Positions 9,120-17,704 are shown, numbered from the stretch's first letter. The stretch: DNA of 64,000 bases from Rhizobacter sp. (GCA_025355745.1 JANXZA010000200.1:1-64000); one strand, 5' to 3'. Notes: generated by a model from the sequence alone, not told the origin. Numbers and translations: made by a program.

Positions 9120-9416
9120 ATGAACGAAGCAATCAACCCCGCATCCGTGATGGCCGTCAACTCGGGCAACAGCAGCAAGAACGGCAAGACCGGCACTTGG
9201 TACCAGGCCATGGCCGAAGCCTGGGGCGAGACGCTGGACCGCCAGGCGACCAAGCTGGAGACGCTCGGCAACGAGATCTCGAGCGGCGGCGACAAACCCT
9301 CGACCTTGACCTTGATGAGCGCCGAGTCGCTGAAGATGGGCTTCCTCTCGAACAGCTCGCACACCGCGCTGGCGTCGACCGGCGAGGCGTTGAAGACCCT
9401 GGCGCAGAAGTCCTGA
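9120..9416 (+). CDS. Probable T3SS needle subunit (SctF position), 98 aa
   Basis: A small Ser/Thr/Ala-rich, Cys-free protein without signal peptide, preceded by a strong AGGAG site. It sits between sctD and sctI, where the needle gene usually lies. Two helices separated by a turn with Pro (GGDKPSTL) fit the helix-turn-helix of needle subunits. The C-terminal half (AESLKMGFLSNSS, TALASTGEALKTLAQKS) follows the family's pattern of polar-hydrophobic spacing. It is longer than most needles (70-90 residues) and the sequence match is weak. An alternative is an early-substrate or needle chaperone, but the exported-helix similarity to the rod and to the 195-aa protein favours needle. Confidence 0.55.
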   Translation: MNEAINPASVMAVNSGNSSKNGKTGTWYQAMAEAWGETLDRQATKLETLGNEISSGGDKPSTLTLMSAESLKMGFLSNSSHTALASTGEALKTLAQKS

Positions 9417-9430
9417 CGCGGGGGTTCGAC

Positions 9431-9922
9431 ATGACGACCTCCCTTGCGATTGCCCCGGCCCAACTGGCCGAGGGCCTTGCCTCGGCCGGTTCTGGCGGCG
9501 CTGGATCGATCGGCATTCAAGGCGCTGGACCGCTCGGCGTCCAGGGCGCCTCAGCGCAAGCCGGCTACGGCGTCTCGCTGAACGATGTGGCGGTGTTCGA
9601 GAAGGCGCTGGCGCAGGCCAGTGCCGCCGCTTCGCGGGGCCTCAAGACCGGCGCCGTCACCGTCACCGCCGCGCACTCGGTGCAGGCGCCGGGCGCGGCG
9701 ATGCAGGCCCTGTTCAAGCCGCTCGAACAGATCAACACCCAGGCCGCGCAGTTGTCGGCCGAAGCCCACGCCGCGCTCGATTCGGGCCGCGCGCTGACGC
9801 CGGGCGAGATGGTGATGCTGACGGTGAAGAGCCAGGAGTTCATGTTCCATTGCCAGCTCACCGCGAACGTCGCGAACCGCACTTCGGACGGCCTGTCGCA
9901 GCTGTTCCGTCAGCAGGCCTGA
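9431..9922 (+). CDS. sctI: T3SS inner rod protein SctI
   Basis: 163 residues. The N-terminal half is Ala/Gly/Ser-rich and disordered. The C-terminal half is helical and carries the rod-family pattern LTPGEMVMLTVKSQEF, then TANVANRTSDGLSQLFRQQ. This matches PrgJ/YscI-type rods, where the Lxxxxxx-QxxF-N-x-A-xK-x-S-x-G-L helix packs under the needle. It is exported by the apparatus it belongs to and sets needle assembly. The family is usually 80-120 residues, so the N-terminal extension is long. It lies 14 bases after the needle candidate and 4 bases before sctJ. Confidence 0.8.
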   Translation: MTTSLAIAPAQLAEGLASAGSGGAGSIGIQGAGPLGVQGASAQAGYGVSLNDVAVFEKALAQASAAASRGLKTGAVTVTAAHSVQAPGAAMQALFKPLEQINTQAAQLSAEAHAALDSGRALTPGEMVMLTVKSQEFMFHCQLTANVANRTSDGLSQLFRQQA

Positions 9923-9926
9923 TGCC

Positions 9927-10703
9927 ATGACGACCGCGCCGCGCACTCATCCGCACCGCCTTCGCAGCGGCCTGGCCGCCGTGGCACTGAGCCTGCTCGC
10001 CGCCTGCGGCGAGCAGGAGCTGTACGCCGGGCTCACGCAGCGCCAGGCGAACGAGATGACGGCGGTGCTGCGCAATGCCGGCATCGCCGCCGACAAGGAA
10101 TCGCGCGACGCCAGCACCTATGCGGTGCTGGCGCCGAAGCCGCGCTTCGCCGAGGCCATCGAGGTGCTGCGCGCCAACGGCTATCCGCGCGATGGCTACG
10201 ACACGCTGGGCCAGGTGTTCAAGAAGGAAGGCTTCGTCTCGTCGCCGCTCGAAGAGCGGGCCCGGCTCAGCCACGCGCTGTCGCAGGAGATCGCCAGCAC
10301 CATCTCGAGCATCGACGGCGTGGTGGTGGCGCGCGTGCACCTGTCGGTGCCGGAGCGCGATCCGCTGTCCGACAAGGTGCCGGTCTCGTCGGCCTCGGTG
10401 TTCATCAAGCACCGGCCCGGCGTCGACCTGAACGCGCGCGTCGGGCAGATCCGCGCGCTGGTGGTCAACGCCTTGCCCGGGCTGGCGTACGACAACGTCA
10501 CCGTCGCCCTGTTCGCGGCCGAATCGATGCCGACGCGCTCCGTTGCGCCGGCCGACACGCTGGGCGGCATGGACATGGTGTTGTGGGTGCTGGTGGGCGT
10601 GGGCGGCCTGGCCTTCACGCTTGGCGGCGGGCTCTGGTGGTGGCACCGGCGCCGGCCTGCGGGCGCAGGGTTGACGCAGGTCTTCGAAGGCAGCGCGCCG
10701 TGA
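9927..10703 (+). CDS. sctJ: T3SS inner-membrane ring lipoprotein SctJ
   Basis: 258 residues of the FliF/YscJ family. The signal peptide ends in the lipobox LLAAC at about residue 27, followed by the conserved start of the mature protein (ELYAGLTQRQANEMTAVL). The ring-building motifs GYPRDGYDTLGQVFKKEG and SSPLEERARLSHALSQEI are clear. A C-terminal membrane helix (LWVLVGVGGLAFTLGGGLWW) and a short basic tail end it. It forms the inner ring with SctD at the base of the needle complex. Lipidation plus the C-terminal helix is the injectisome form and differs from flagellar FliF. The stop overlaps the GTG of the next gene. Confidence 0.95.
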   Translation: MTTAPRTHPHRLRSGLAAVALSLLAACGEQELYAGLTQRQANEMTAVLRNAGIAADKESRDASTYAVLAPKPRFAEAIEVLRANGYPRDGYDTLGQVFKKEGFVSSPLEERARLSHALSQEIASTISSIDGVVVARVHLSVPERDPLSDKVPVSSASVFIKHRPGVDLNARVGQIRALVVNALPGLAYDNVTVALFAAESMPTRSVAPADTLGGMDMVLWVLVGVGGLAFTLGGGLWWWHRRRPAGAGLTQVFEGSAP

Positions 10704-11407
10704 CGGCAGCGGTGCTTTCGAAAGAGATGTCGAAGGCGATGTCGAAGGAGGCGGCGACCGCGATTGCGAGCGCCATGTCCAACGCGATGGCGAACGCCAT
10801 GACGAGCTTCCTGTCGAGCGCGATGACCGACGCGCTGCGCGCCCGCCCGCGTCGCCAGGCCGCCGCGCGGGTGCTGGCCGACGACCCGCGCCGCGCCCAG
10901 CTCGGCTGGGACGACCTGGCCGCCTGGCCCGATTGGGCCGCGCTCGAACCCGACGCGCTGCACGCCTTGCAGCGCGATTGCGGCCTCTGGCTGCACACCG
11001 CCGACTGGCAGCGCTGCATCTGCGGGGCCCGGCTCAAACAGGTTCAACACCTGCTCGGCGACGCGGCCTTTGCGTGGCTGATGGCCTTGCCGCAGGCCAG
11101 TTGCATGCCCGCAACCGCCATGCCCGTCGGTGCGCTGCCCGACGCTGCCAACCTCGACGCCTGGCTGCTCGACGAAGGCCGCGAAGTGCTGCTCGCCAGC
11201 GTCGGCTCGGCCCCCCTGCGCGTGGTGCTGCGCGAGCGCCGGTGGCCGCGCAGCCTGCCGCCGCTGCCGGCCCGCGACACGGCACGGGCGCAGCAGGCGC
11301 TGGTGACGGCCCAGGTTGCGGCGCAAGCCTCGGCGGCGCTGCGTTCGCCGGCCGCGGCACTGCCATCGTCCCCACCATTGCCCGCCACTGCGGCGAGGCC
11401 GGCATGA
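10700..11407 (+). CDS. sctK: T3SS sorting-platform protein SctK
   Basis: About 235 residues, assigned mainly by position between sctJ and sctL. A central Trp-rich helical region (LGWDDLAAWPDWAALEPDAL, LWLHTADWQRC) fits the poorly conserved SctK family, which bridges the SctJ/SctD ring to the cytoplasmic SctQ/SctL pods. The GTG at 10700 overlaps the sctJ stop (GTGA); an ATG at 10727 is the alternative. The N-terminus is odd: a run of near-repeats (SKEMSKAMSKEAAT, MSNAMANAMTSF) built from short repeated codons gives a Met/Ala-rich helix not usual in the family. An Ala/Pro-rich tail follows the folded part. Confidence 0.65.
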   Translation: MTAAVLSKEMSKAMSKEAATAIASAMSNAMANAMTSFLSSAMTDALRARPRRQAAARVLADDPRRAQLGWDDLAAWPDWAALEPDALHALQRDCGLWLHTADWQRCICGARLKQVQHLLGDAAFAWLMALPQASCMPATAMPVGALPDAANLDAWLLDEGREVLLASVGSAPLRVVLRERRWPRSLPPLPARDTARAQQALVTAQVAAQASAALRSPAAALPSSPPLPATAARPA

Positions 11408-12048
11408 GGTTCCTCGCGGTGCACCGCAGCGCCAACACCAGCCTGGCCACGAGCCGCTTGTGGCTCACCGCCGAAGAGGTCAGCGGTTGCGAATCGGTGC
11501 AGACCTTGCTGCAGCGGCTCGAGCGGCTCACCACGGAGCGCGAGGCCGAGTTGACCGCCGCGCGCGCCCACGCCGCTGCCGAGGGCCGCGAGCAAGGGCG
11601 CAGCGAGGCGCTGGCCGGCGTCGCGCCGCGCCTGCTCGACGCCTGGGACCAGGCCTCCCGCAGCGCCGCCGCCGATGCCCAGGCGCTGCGCGCCGCACTG
11701 GTCACGCTGAGCCTGCAAGTGGTGCAGCGCATCGCCGTCGACCTCGGCCCGGCCGATGTGGTGACGGCCCTGGCACGGCGCGCCAGCGAGTCGCTGCTGC
11801 CCGACAGCGCGGCGGTGCTGCGGGTCCATCCCGACGTGGCGGCGGCAGTGCGCGAACGCATGTTGGCGGCGCCCGGCAACGCATCGACCTCCCTAACGAA
11901 TGCAGTGAGCGGCATTTTTGAGGTGCGAGGTGACGCGCAGCTCGGCCCCTTCGACTGCGCCTTCGACACCGCCGCCGGGCAGTTGCTCGCCGGCCTGCCG
12001 GCGCAACTGGCGCGGCTTGCGGCGCAGTTGCAGGAGGGCGGGCGATGA
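11404..12048 (+). CDS. sctL: T3SS stator protein SctL
   Basis: 214 residues of the YscL/FliH family. After a short beta-like lead, a long charged helix (residues about 30-75, LLQRLERLTTEREAEL then ARAHAAAEGREQGR) has FliH-like heptads. The globular C-terminal domain (ALVTLSLQVVQRIAVDLG, LRVHPDVAAAVRERM, LGPFDCAFDT) is recognisable. It links the ATPase SctN to SctQ and restrains ATP hydrolysis. Start and stop overlap both neighbours by four bases. The order sctJ-K-L-N-O-P is standard for injectisomes. Confidence 0.85.
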   Translation: MRFLAVHRSANTSLATSRLWLTAEEVSGCESVQTLLQRLERLTTEREAELTAARAHAAAEGREQGRSEALAGVAPRLLDAWDQASRSAAADAQALRAALVTLSLQVVQRIAVDLGPADVVTALARRASESLLPDSAAVLRVHPDVAAAVRERMLAAPGNASTSLTNAVSGIFEVRGDAQLGPFDCAFDTAAGQLLAGLPAQLARLAAQLQEGGR

Positions 12049-13388
12049 GCGCTGCATCGTCATCCGTCACAGCCTCCCCGGCCAACCTGGTGACCGAGAT
12101 CGGCAGCCGCCTGGCGCAGGCCCGAACCCTGGTCGAGCATGGCCGTGTCGTGCAGGCCTTCGGCACGACCTTGCGCGTCAGCGGCATCACGGCCCGCATC
12201 GGCCAGCAATGCCTGCTGACCGATGCGCGCGGCGCCCGGCTGCGCGCCGAAGTGGTCGGCCTGTCGCGCGGCGATGCCATCCTGGTGCCGCTGGCGGGCC
12301 TGCACAACGTCGCCAGCGATGCCCGCGTCGAGGTCGTCGCCGATGCGCCGCGCGTGCCCTGCGGGCGGGCCCTGCTGGGCCGCGTGCTCGACGCCTTCGG
12401 GGCGCCGCTCGACGGCCGGCCGCTGCCCCCGGGCCTGAGCTGGCAGGCGGTACAGGCCGATGCGCCGAACCCGCTGCAGCGCGCGCCGGTGCAGCAGGTG
12501 TTCGCCACCGGCGTGCGCGCGCTCGACAGCGCGTTGACCGTCGGCGTCGGTCAGCGCATCGGCGTCTTCGCCACCGCCGGTGGCGGCAAGTCGACCCTGC
12601 TCGGCATGCTGGCGCGCCAGGGCGCAAGCGACGTGGTGGTGGTGGCCCTGGTCGGCGAGCGCGGCCGCGAGGTGCGCGAGTTCATCGACGACAGCCTGGG
12701 CGCGGCCGGCATGGCGCGCTCGGTGCTGGTGGTGGCCACCTCCGAGCGCCCGGCGATGGAGCGGCTGCGCGCCGCACAGGCCGCCACCGCGATCGCCGAG
12801 GGCTTCCGGGCCCAGGGCCTGCGCGTGCTGCTGCTGATGGATTCGGTGACGCGCTATGCGCGGGCGCTGCGCGAGATCGGCCTGTCGGTGGGCGAGCCGG
12901 CGGTGCGGCGCGGCTTCCCGCCTTCCGTGTTCGCCGAGCTGCCGCGCCTGTTCGAGCGCGCCGGCAACGACGCCGTCGGCTCGATCACCGCGTTCTATGC
13001 CGTGCTCGCCGAAGACGAGGACGGCAGCGACCCGGTGGCCGAGGAAGTGCGCTCGATCCTCGATGGCCACATCGTGCTGTCGCGCGAGCTGGGCCAGGCC
13101 GGCCACTACCCGGCCATCGACCTGCTGGCCAGCACCAGCCGCGTCTTCAGCCGCGTCGCGAGCCCGGCGCAGCGCGAGCATGCGCTGCGGCTGCGCGCGC
13201 TGATGGCCAAGCACGCCGAGATCCGCTTCCTGCTGCAGGTCGGCGAGTACCGCGCCGGCAGCGACGACCTGGCGGACCAGGCGATCGCGCGCTGGCCCGC
13301 CATCGAGGCCTTGCTGCGCCAGCCGCCCGAAGAGGCGACGCCGTTCGCCGAGACCCTGCGCCGCTTGCGCGAGGTGGTGGCCGGATGA
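12045..13388 (+). CDS. sctN: T3SS ATPase SctN
   Basis: 447 residues, normal for the family. An N-terminal beta-barrel region precedes the F1-beta-like core. Walker A is ATAGGGKST at 176-184, followed by the glutamate loop VALVGERGREVREF, the Walker B region LRVLLLMDSVTRYARA, GFPPSVFAELPRL, and the T3SS signature GSITAFYAVLAEDED. The C-terminal helical domain is complete. It forms a hexamer under the export gate, strips chaperones and unfolds substrates. It is one of the least ambiguous calls in the window. F1/V-type ATPase and flagellar FliI are excluded by context. Confidence 0.96.
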   Translation: MSAASSSVTASPANLVTEIGSRLAQARTLVEHGRVVQAFGTTLRVSGITARIGQQCLLTDARGARLRAEVVGLSRGDAILVPLAGLHNVASDARVEVVADAPRVPCGRALLGRVLDAFGAPLDGRPLPPGLSWQAVQADAPNPLQRAPVQQVFATGVRALDSALTVGVGQRIGVFATAGGGKSTLLGMLARQGASDVVVVALVGERGREVREFIDDSLGAAGMARSVLVVATSERPAMERLRAAQAATAIAEGFRAQGLRVLLLMDSVTRYARALREIGLSVGEPAVRRGFPPSVFAELPRLFERAGNDAVGSITAFYAVLAEDEDGSDPVAEEVRSILDGHIVLSRELGQAGHYPAIDLLASTSRVFSRVASPAQREHALRLRALMAKHAEIRFLLQVGEYRAGSDDLADQAIARWPAIEALLRQPPEEATPFAETLRRLREVVAG

Positions 13389-13885
13389 GCGCGCCGCGAG
13401 GTTTCATGGCAACCGCGCGCAGCGTATCGGAAGCGCACCAGCTGGCGCGCCTGCGCAGCTTGCGCGAGGCCGCGGCGCTCACGGCTGTCGAGCATTGCCG
13501 CGCTGCGCTGGCCGAGCGCCAGCGCGTGGTGCACCAGCGCGAGCAGCAGATCAAGGCAGTGCGCGATGAACGCCTGACCTTGTTCGCGTGGCAGGTCGGC
13601 CCCGGCGCGCCGGCGCTGCCGCGCCTGGCGCTGATTGCATCGGCGCGCCAGGCCGGCTTGGACGACGAGCTCGAGCGCGCCGAGTTCAGCCTGATCGATG
13701 AGCGCCAGCACCTGCAAAAGGCCGAGCACGCGTTGGCCGCGGCCCGGGCCGAATGGGCCCGCGCACAGGCCCGCAGCGAAGCCGCCCAGACCCTCGCCGA
13801 CGACGCACGCCGCGCCCTTGGACGAGGCCGTGAACAGCGGGCCGAACGCGAGCTCGACGCACCTGCACTCTTGGAGATCCTGTGA
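13385..13885 (+). CDS. sctO: T3SS central stalk protein SctO (YscO/FliJ-like)
   Basis: A 166-residue, almost entirely helical protein with long charged coiled-coil stretches (LARLRSLREAAALTAVEHC, LAERQRVVHQREQQIKAV, ERAEFSLIDERQHLQKAEH). Sequence conservation in this family is low, so the call rests on size, coiled-coil character and position between sctN and sctP. SctO is the rotor-like stalk entering the SctN hexamer and touching SctV. ATGA joins it to sctN, and its stop shares one base with the next ATG (TGATG). Confidence 0.75.
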   Translation: MSAPRGFMATARSVSEAHQLARLRSLREAAALTAVEHCRAALAERQRVVHQREQQIKAVRDERLTLFAWQVGPGAPALPRLALIASARQAGLDDELERAEFSLIDERQHLQKAEHALAAARAEWARAQARSEAAQTLADDARRALGRGREQRAERELDAPALLEIL

Positions 13886-14538
13886 TGAACACGACACCCG
13901 TCAGACCGGTGCAGCGCAGCGACACCGCTGCCAGCCCGAGCGCCAGCGCCGGCCCGGGCGCGAACCGGCGAGCCGCCGATGGCGAGCGCGAGTCGGGCCT
14001 CCACCCGTCGACGCCTGCCGCGTCGCTGGAGGCGTTCGAGCAGGCCTTGCAACGCGTGGCCGGCAAGCCGCGCAACTCGCGCGGTGGCGACGCTGATGCG
14101 AATGCGGATGCCAATGCCGATGAGCGCGACGCCAACAGCGCAGTCTCGGCGGCGCCTCTGCCGAACGCGGCCTCGACGCCGCTGCCGCAAGCCGTGCCCA
14201 CGCCATCGCTGCAGCCAGCCGCCGCGCCAGCGTCGACCTGGTCGGCGCGCGCACCGCAGCCGCCCGACGCGGTCTCCAGGCAACTTAATGCCTTGCAGTT
14301 GCCGCCCGCCAGCGGGCTGCGCAGCGAGTGGCAGTTGCAGTTGCTCGACCGCAGCCTGCCGGTGCAGCAGCTCGACATCCAGCGCGGTGCGGCCGGGGCC
14401 TTGCGCGTGGTCCTGAGCGCGTCGTCCGAGACCGCACGCAGCGCACCGCTCGAGCGGCTGCGCCAGCGCCTGGTGGCGCGTGGCAGCGCGCCCGAATCGC
14501 TGGTCTTCCGGCAAGCGCGCGAGGAGCTCGACTCATGA
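13885..14538 (+). CDS. sctP: T3SS needle-length regulator SctP (FliK/YscP-type C-terminus)
   Basis: 217 residues. The N-terminal two-thirds are Ala/Pro/Asp-rich and disordered, with a short Asp-Ala-Asn repeat (GDADANADANADERDAN). The C-terminal 80 residues match the substrate-switch domain pattern of FliK/SctP: EWQLQLLDRSLPVQQLDIQ, GALRVVLSASS, then LERLRQRLVARG. This domain touches SctU to change substrate class once the needle reaches full length. GGAG lies 8-11 bases before the ATG at 13885. At this size it is short for a molecular ruler, which leaves open that the 396-aa protein at 15207 shares the role. Confidence 0.7.
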   Translation: MNTTPVRPVQRSDTAASPSASAGPGANRRAADGERESGLHPSTPAASLEAFEQALQRVAGKPRNSRGGDADANADANADERDANSAVSAAPLPNAASTPLPQAVPTPSLQPAAAPASTWSARAPQPPDAVSRQLNALQLPPASGLRSEWQLQLLDRSLPVQQLDIQRGAAGALRVVLSASSETARSAPLERLRQRLVARGSAPESLVFRQAREELDS

Positions 14539-15149
14539 GCAACGCATCGTCCCTGAGCCCCGAACTGCAGGCGCTGGCGCGCAGCATGGCGCGCGCGTTG
14601 CAGCAGCCGACCGATGTGCCGGCCGATGCCGATCTCGGCGACCCGCTGCGCCAGCCGCCGGCGCTGAAGCCCAGCGCCCCGGCGCTGCTGGCGCAAAGCC
14701 ACGCCGGGCCGCAGGCACGCCGCGACGCGCAGGCGCTGTACCGGCGCTGCCTGGTGGCCTATCGGCAGCGGGTGCAGCAGGCCGGCGAGGTCGATGACGC
14801 CGGCCTGGCCGCAGCCTATTTCGTGCTCGCCAACCTCGACGTTTTGCACGACCTGCGGCCCGGCCGAAGCGAGCTCGCGCAGGTCGAGCGGCAGATGCGC
14901 CACTGGCTCGGCGCGAGCTGGCGCGGAGCACCGCTCGCGGACCGGCAGTCGGGCTTCGAGCAGCTGGCCGTGCTCGGCACCCTGATGACCGAAAGCGCTT
15001 TCGAAGCGCGCCGCCAGAGAGCCGCCGAGCCAGCCGCGCTGGCACACGTGCAGCAAGCGGCCCGCGCGTACCTCGTGCAGTTCGGCTTGAGCCCGCAGCG
15101 CCTGCGCATGTCCGACACCGGGCTGGTGTTGGAGGCGATCGCGGCATGA
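14535..15149 (+). CDS. Unrecognised helical protein of the T3SS operon, 204 aa
   Basis: Not recognised. The protein is mostly helical and soluble, with no signal peptide or membrane helix. An N-terminal proline-containing linker (residues 20-60) precedes a compact region (RRDAQALYRRCLVAYRQR, AAYFVLANLDVLHDLRPG, QMRHWLGASWRGAP). The fold looks like a small helical bundle, perhaps a chaperone or a gatekeeper-associated factor. It is coupled to sctP (ATGA) and ends inside the 70-bp repeat at 15143. Lying between two low-complexity sctP-like genes and before the sensor kinase, it is probably an accessory of assembly or regulation; this is inference from context. Confidence 0.6.
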   Translation: MSNASSLSPELQALARSMARALQQPTDVPADADLGDPLRQPPALKPSAPALLAQSHAGPQARRDAQALYRRCLVAYRQRVQQAGEVDDAGLAAAYFVLANLDVLHDLRPGRSELAQVERQMRHWLGASWRGAPLADRQSGFEQLAVLGTLMTESAFEARRQRAAEPAALAHVQQAARAYLVQFGLSPQRLRMSDTGLVLEAIAA

Positions 15150-15212
15150 GCTCGCCGGGCCGCCCCAAGAGGCGAATTCCGGAATGCGAAGCATGAAGGT
15201 ATTCCAATGAGC
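15143..15212 (+). repeat. Stop/start junction repeat, copy 1 (partner at 25172-25240)
   Basis: About 70 bases nearly repeated at 25172. The first 29 bases are identical (GGCATGAGCTCGCCGGGCC, then GCCCCAAGAG), and the rest matches with one gap and scattered changes, ending in ATGAGC. The upstream gene's TGA lies in the first ATGAG and the downstream gene's ATG is in the final ATGAGC. Here the first ATG opens a 16-codon reading frame that stops at TGA 15192-15194. Confidence 0.8.
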
Positions 15213-16397
15213 CTGTTCGCTGCGGTCGAGCCAATCGGCGCGGCGCGCGGACCGCTGGCCACACTGCAGGCCCTGGCCGACGCACTGGCCGGGCCGGCAG
15301 CGCAGCCGGTGATGGATGCGGCGGGTGGGGCGATGCCCGGGCCGGATGTCAGTCCGGTGCTTGACCTGAGGGACGGGTTGCAAAGCGGGTTGCAGAGCGG
15401 GCTGAACCACGAGCTGAACCACGGGCCTGCCGACGCGATGAAGAGCTCGGCATCCAACGCGCTGATGGACCTGTCCGCAGCGGCGCAGTTGCCGCTGTCT
15501 GCCACGATCCCGGCCGCCGTCACCACCGCCCAGGCGATGCAGGGCCGCATCACGCTCGGCCAGCTCGCGGCCGAGCCGACGCCACTGCGCCTGGCCACCG
15601 AGACACCGCTGGGCGCGACCGCTGCTGAAACCGCGCGCGGCGCGCCGATCAACCCGATGGCAGCCGAGGCGAGCAGCGCGCCGCGCGCGGCGTTCACGCT
15701 CGCCGTGCCGGTGCTGCTGACGCCGACATTCACCACCGCCGGCCAGGCCGCGCGGTCGCGTGAAGCGCCGGAATCACAACAAGCACGTCACCGCGACGCG
15801 GACCCACAGCGGCACCCGCGCGATCCGGAAAACGATGACGTGGACAGCCCGCTGGAAGCTGCGAGCACGGCGCCCGATGGCGCCAATGACAACACCGCCG
15901 CCGGCCTGGATTCAGATGCCGATTCAGACGCCAATTCAAGCGCCTCGATCGATCCCGACGCGTTAGCGCTGCACGCGCTCTTGCAGCGCGCCGAGCAGTT
16001 CGAGGCGCTGCGCGAACTGGCGCTCGGCCGGCGGGTGTTGCTGGTGCTGCCGCAGGCCGGTGGCGGCCACGGCGCGGCGCCGGCAGCGGCGGCCCTGCTG
16101 ACGACCGAAAAAGTGCAGCGCTTCGGCGCGCGCTGGTGGCCCGGCACGGCGAATGCGGTGCGCCCCGGCTGGTTGCGCTGGCGCGTTTTCCGCAGTGGCG
16201 ACCCGCAGCTCGACAGCGGCCTGCGCAGCCGCAGCGCCAGCACCGCCTGCCACCTGCGGCTCGGGCCGCACGCACCGCATCTGATGGATGCCGGCACCGC
16301 GCAAGTCGAGCTCGCCGAGCGCATCCGCTTCACCCAGGCGCTGGGCGCGCAGTGGAGCTTGCTGGTCGTTGCGGCCCCACCCGGAGCCTGCGCATGA
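15207..16397 (+). CDS. Unrecognised T3SS-operon protein with long disordered N-terminus, 396 aa
   Basis: Not recognised. Residues 1-240 are Ala/Thr/Asp-rich and unstructured, with small repeats (LQSGLQSGLNHELNHG; DSDADSDANSS). The C-terminal 140 residues look folded (LREL then ALGRRVLLVLPQAGG, KVQRFGARWWPGTANA, CHLRLGPHAPHLMDA, TQALGAQWSLLVV). A disordered N-terminus with a folded C-terminus is the architecture of FliK/SctP/HpaP proteins, but I do not see the switch-domain pattern clearly. It may be a second length-control or SctQ-associated protein. The start uses the ATG inside the 70-bp repeat. The stop overlaps the kinase start. Confidence 0.55.
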   Translation: MSLFAAVEPIGAARGPLATLQALADALAGPAAQPVMDAAGGAMPGPDVSPVLDLRDGLQSGLQSGLNHELNHGPADAMKSSASNALMDLSAAAQLPLSATIPAAVTTAQAMQGRITLGQLAAEPTPLRLATETPLGATAAETARGAPINPMAAEASSAPRAAFTLAVPVLLTPTFTTAGQAARSREAPESQQARHRDADPQRHPRDPENDDVDSPLEAASTAPDGANDNTAAGLDSDADSDANSSASIDPDALALHALLQRAEQFEALRELALGRRVLLVLPQAGGGHGAAPAAAALLTTEKVQRFGARWWPGTANAVRPGWLRWRVFRSGDPQLDSGLRSRSASTACHLRLGPHAPHLMDAGTAQVELAERIRFTQALGAQWSLLVVAAPPGACA

Positions 16398-17704
16398 CGA
16401 CTGTGGCCGCGCACGGTGGTGGCAAGGAAGGTGGCCGTGCCCGAGGCGTTGAGCGCGGCCGCCGCAGCGCCGCGCGCACCCACTTCAGCGACGCGCTGAA
16501 CGACGCGCCGACGCTGGCCCTCGAAGCCTTCGACCAGGGGGCAGCGCTGGTCGACCTGACGAACCGGCTGCTGGCCTGGTGCAGCGCCGGTTTCTCGGCG
16601 CGCTGCTGTGTCGAGGTCGATGACGGCTTCGACAAGCTTGAGCTGCGCTTGCCGGGCTTCACCGAAGTCGTTTCGCACCTCGCGCAGCCACCGGCCTTTC
16701 TGGTCTCGAGCGCCGCCACCGCGCAGGCACCGCGCACGAGCTGGCAGATCATCGACAGCAACGGCCCGTGCCTGCTCGAAGCGACTCTGGTACGTCCGGG
16801 CCTGGCGGCATTGCGGCTGCGCGCCGACCTGCCCGACGATGCCGCCGCCAGCGCCGCGCCGGCAGCCAACGACGATGAACAACGCGCCGCGCGCCGCCAC
16901 CTCGAAGACCGCGAGCGGCTGCTGTTCACGTCGCGCTCGCTGGCGGTTGGCGAGATGGCCTCGACCCTGGCGCATGAGTTGAACCAGCCGATTGGCACCG
17001 TCGCCAATGTGCTGCGCGGCCTGCGCACCCGGCTTGAACGCCAGGGCCCGAACGAAGAGCTGCTCGGCGGCGTGCAACTGGCGCTCGAACAGGCCTTGTT
17101 CGCGGCCCGCATCATCGCCCGCATTCGCGAGTACACGCACTCGCGCCAGCCGCGCCGCGAGCCGCTCGACCTGGGCCAGGTGGTGCGCGAATCGGTCGGC
17201 CTGCTCGACTGGGAACTGCAGCGCGACGGCGTGCGGATCGCGCTCGACCTGGCGCCCGCCCCGTGCCGCGTGAACGGCGACGAGGTGATGCTGCAGCAGC
17301 TGTTCGTCAACCTGCTGCGCAATGCCCTCGAGGCGATGCGCGACAACCCCGCCGACGCGCAGGGCCGCGCCACCCGCCGGCTCGCCTTGCGCCTGGCCGC
17401 CGAGCGCGGCATGGCGGTGCTGTCGCTGCGCGACAACGGCTGTGGCCTGCCGCAAGACGCGCAGGCGCAACTGTTCGTGCCGTTCCAGTCGACCAAGCCG
17501 AACGGCATGGGCATCGGGCTGAACATCTGCCGCTCGTTCGTCGAACTGCACCAGGGCCGGCTCTGGTTCACGCCAAACGATGCCGGCCGCGAAGACATCG
17601 GCGACGAACCTGGCGACCCACCGGGCACCGAACGCGGCTGCACCTTCCACGTCGCGCTGCCGCTGCTGACCGACGACAACACCTTCAAAGGGGACCTCGC
17701 ATGA
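16394..17704 (+). CDS. Soluble sensor histidine kinase of the T3SS operon
   Basis: 436 residues with no membrane helix or signal, so it should sense a cytoplasmic cue. An N-terminal sensor-like region (about 30-160; contains LLAWCSAGFSARCCVEV, with three Cys) is unassigned. A short coiled coil leads to the H-box TLAHELNQPIG (phosphorylated His194). The catalytic domain has the N-box NLLRNALEAM, G1 DNGCGLP, the F-box VPFQSTKPNGMG and G2 GIGLNICRSF. The H-box type is NtrB/FixL-like. It overlaps the preceding gene and its partner regulator by four bases each, so it is made with the structural proteins. The three N-terminal Cys suggest a redox or metal signal, which is a guess. Confidence 0.9.
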   Translation: MTTVAAHGGGKEGGRARGVERGRRSAARTHFSDALNDAPTLALEAFDQGAALVDLTNRLLAWCSAGFSARCCVEVDDGFDKLELRLPGFTEVVSHLAQPPAFLVSSAATAQAPRTSWQIIDSNGPCLLEATLVRPGLAALRLRADLPDDAAASAAPAANDDEQRAARRHLEDRERLLFTSRSLAVGEMASTLAHELNQPIGTVANVLRGLRTRLERQGPNEELLGGVQLALEQALFAARIIARIREYTHSRQPRREPLDLGQVVRESVGLLDWELQRDGVRIALDLAPAPCRVNGDEVMLQQLFVNLLRNALEAMRDNPADAQGRATRRLALRLAAERGMAVLSLRDNGCGLPQDAQAQLFVPFQSTKPNGMGIGLNICRSFVELHQGRLWFTPNDAGREDIGDEPGDPPGTERGCTFHVALPLLTDDNTFKGDLA

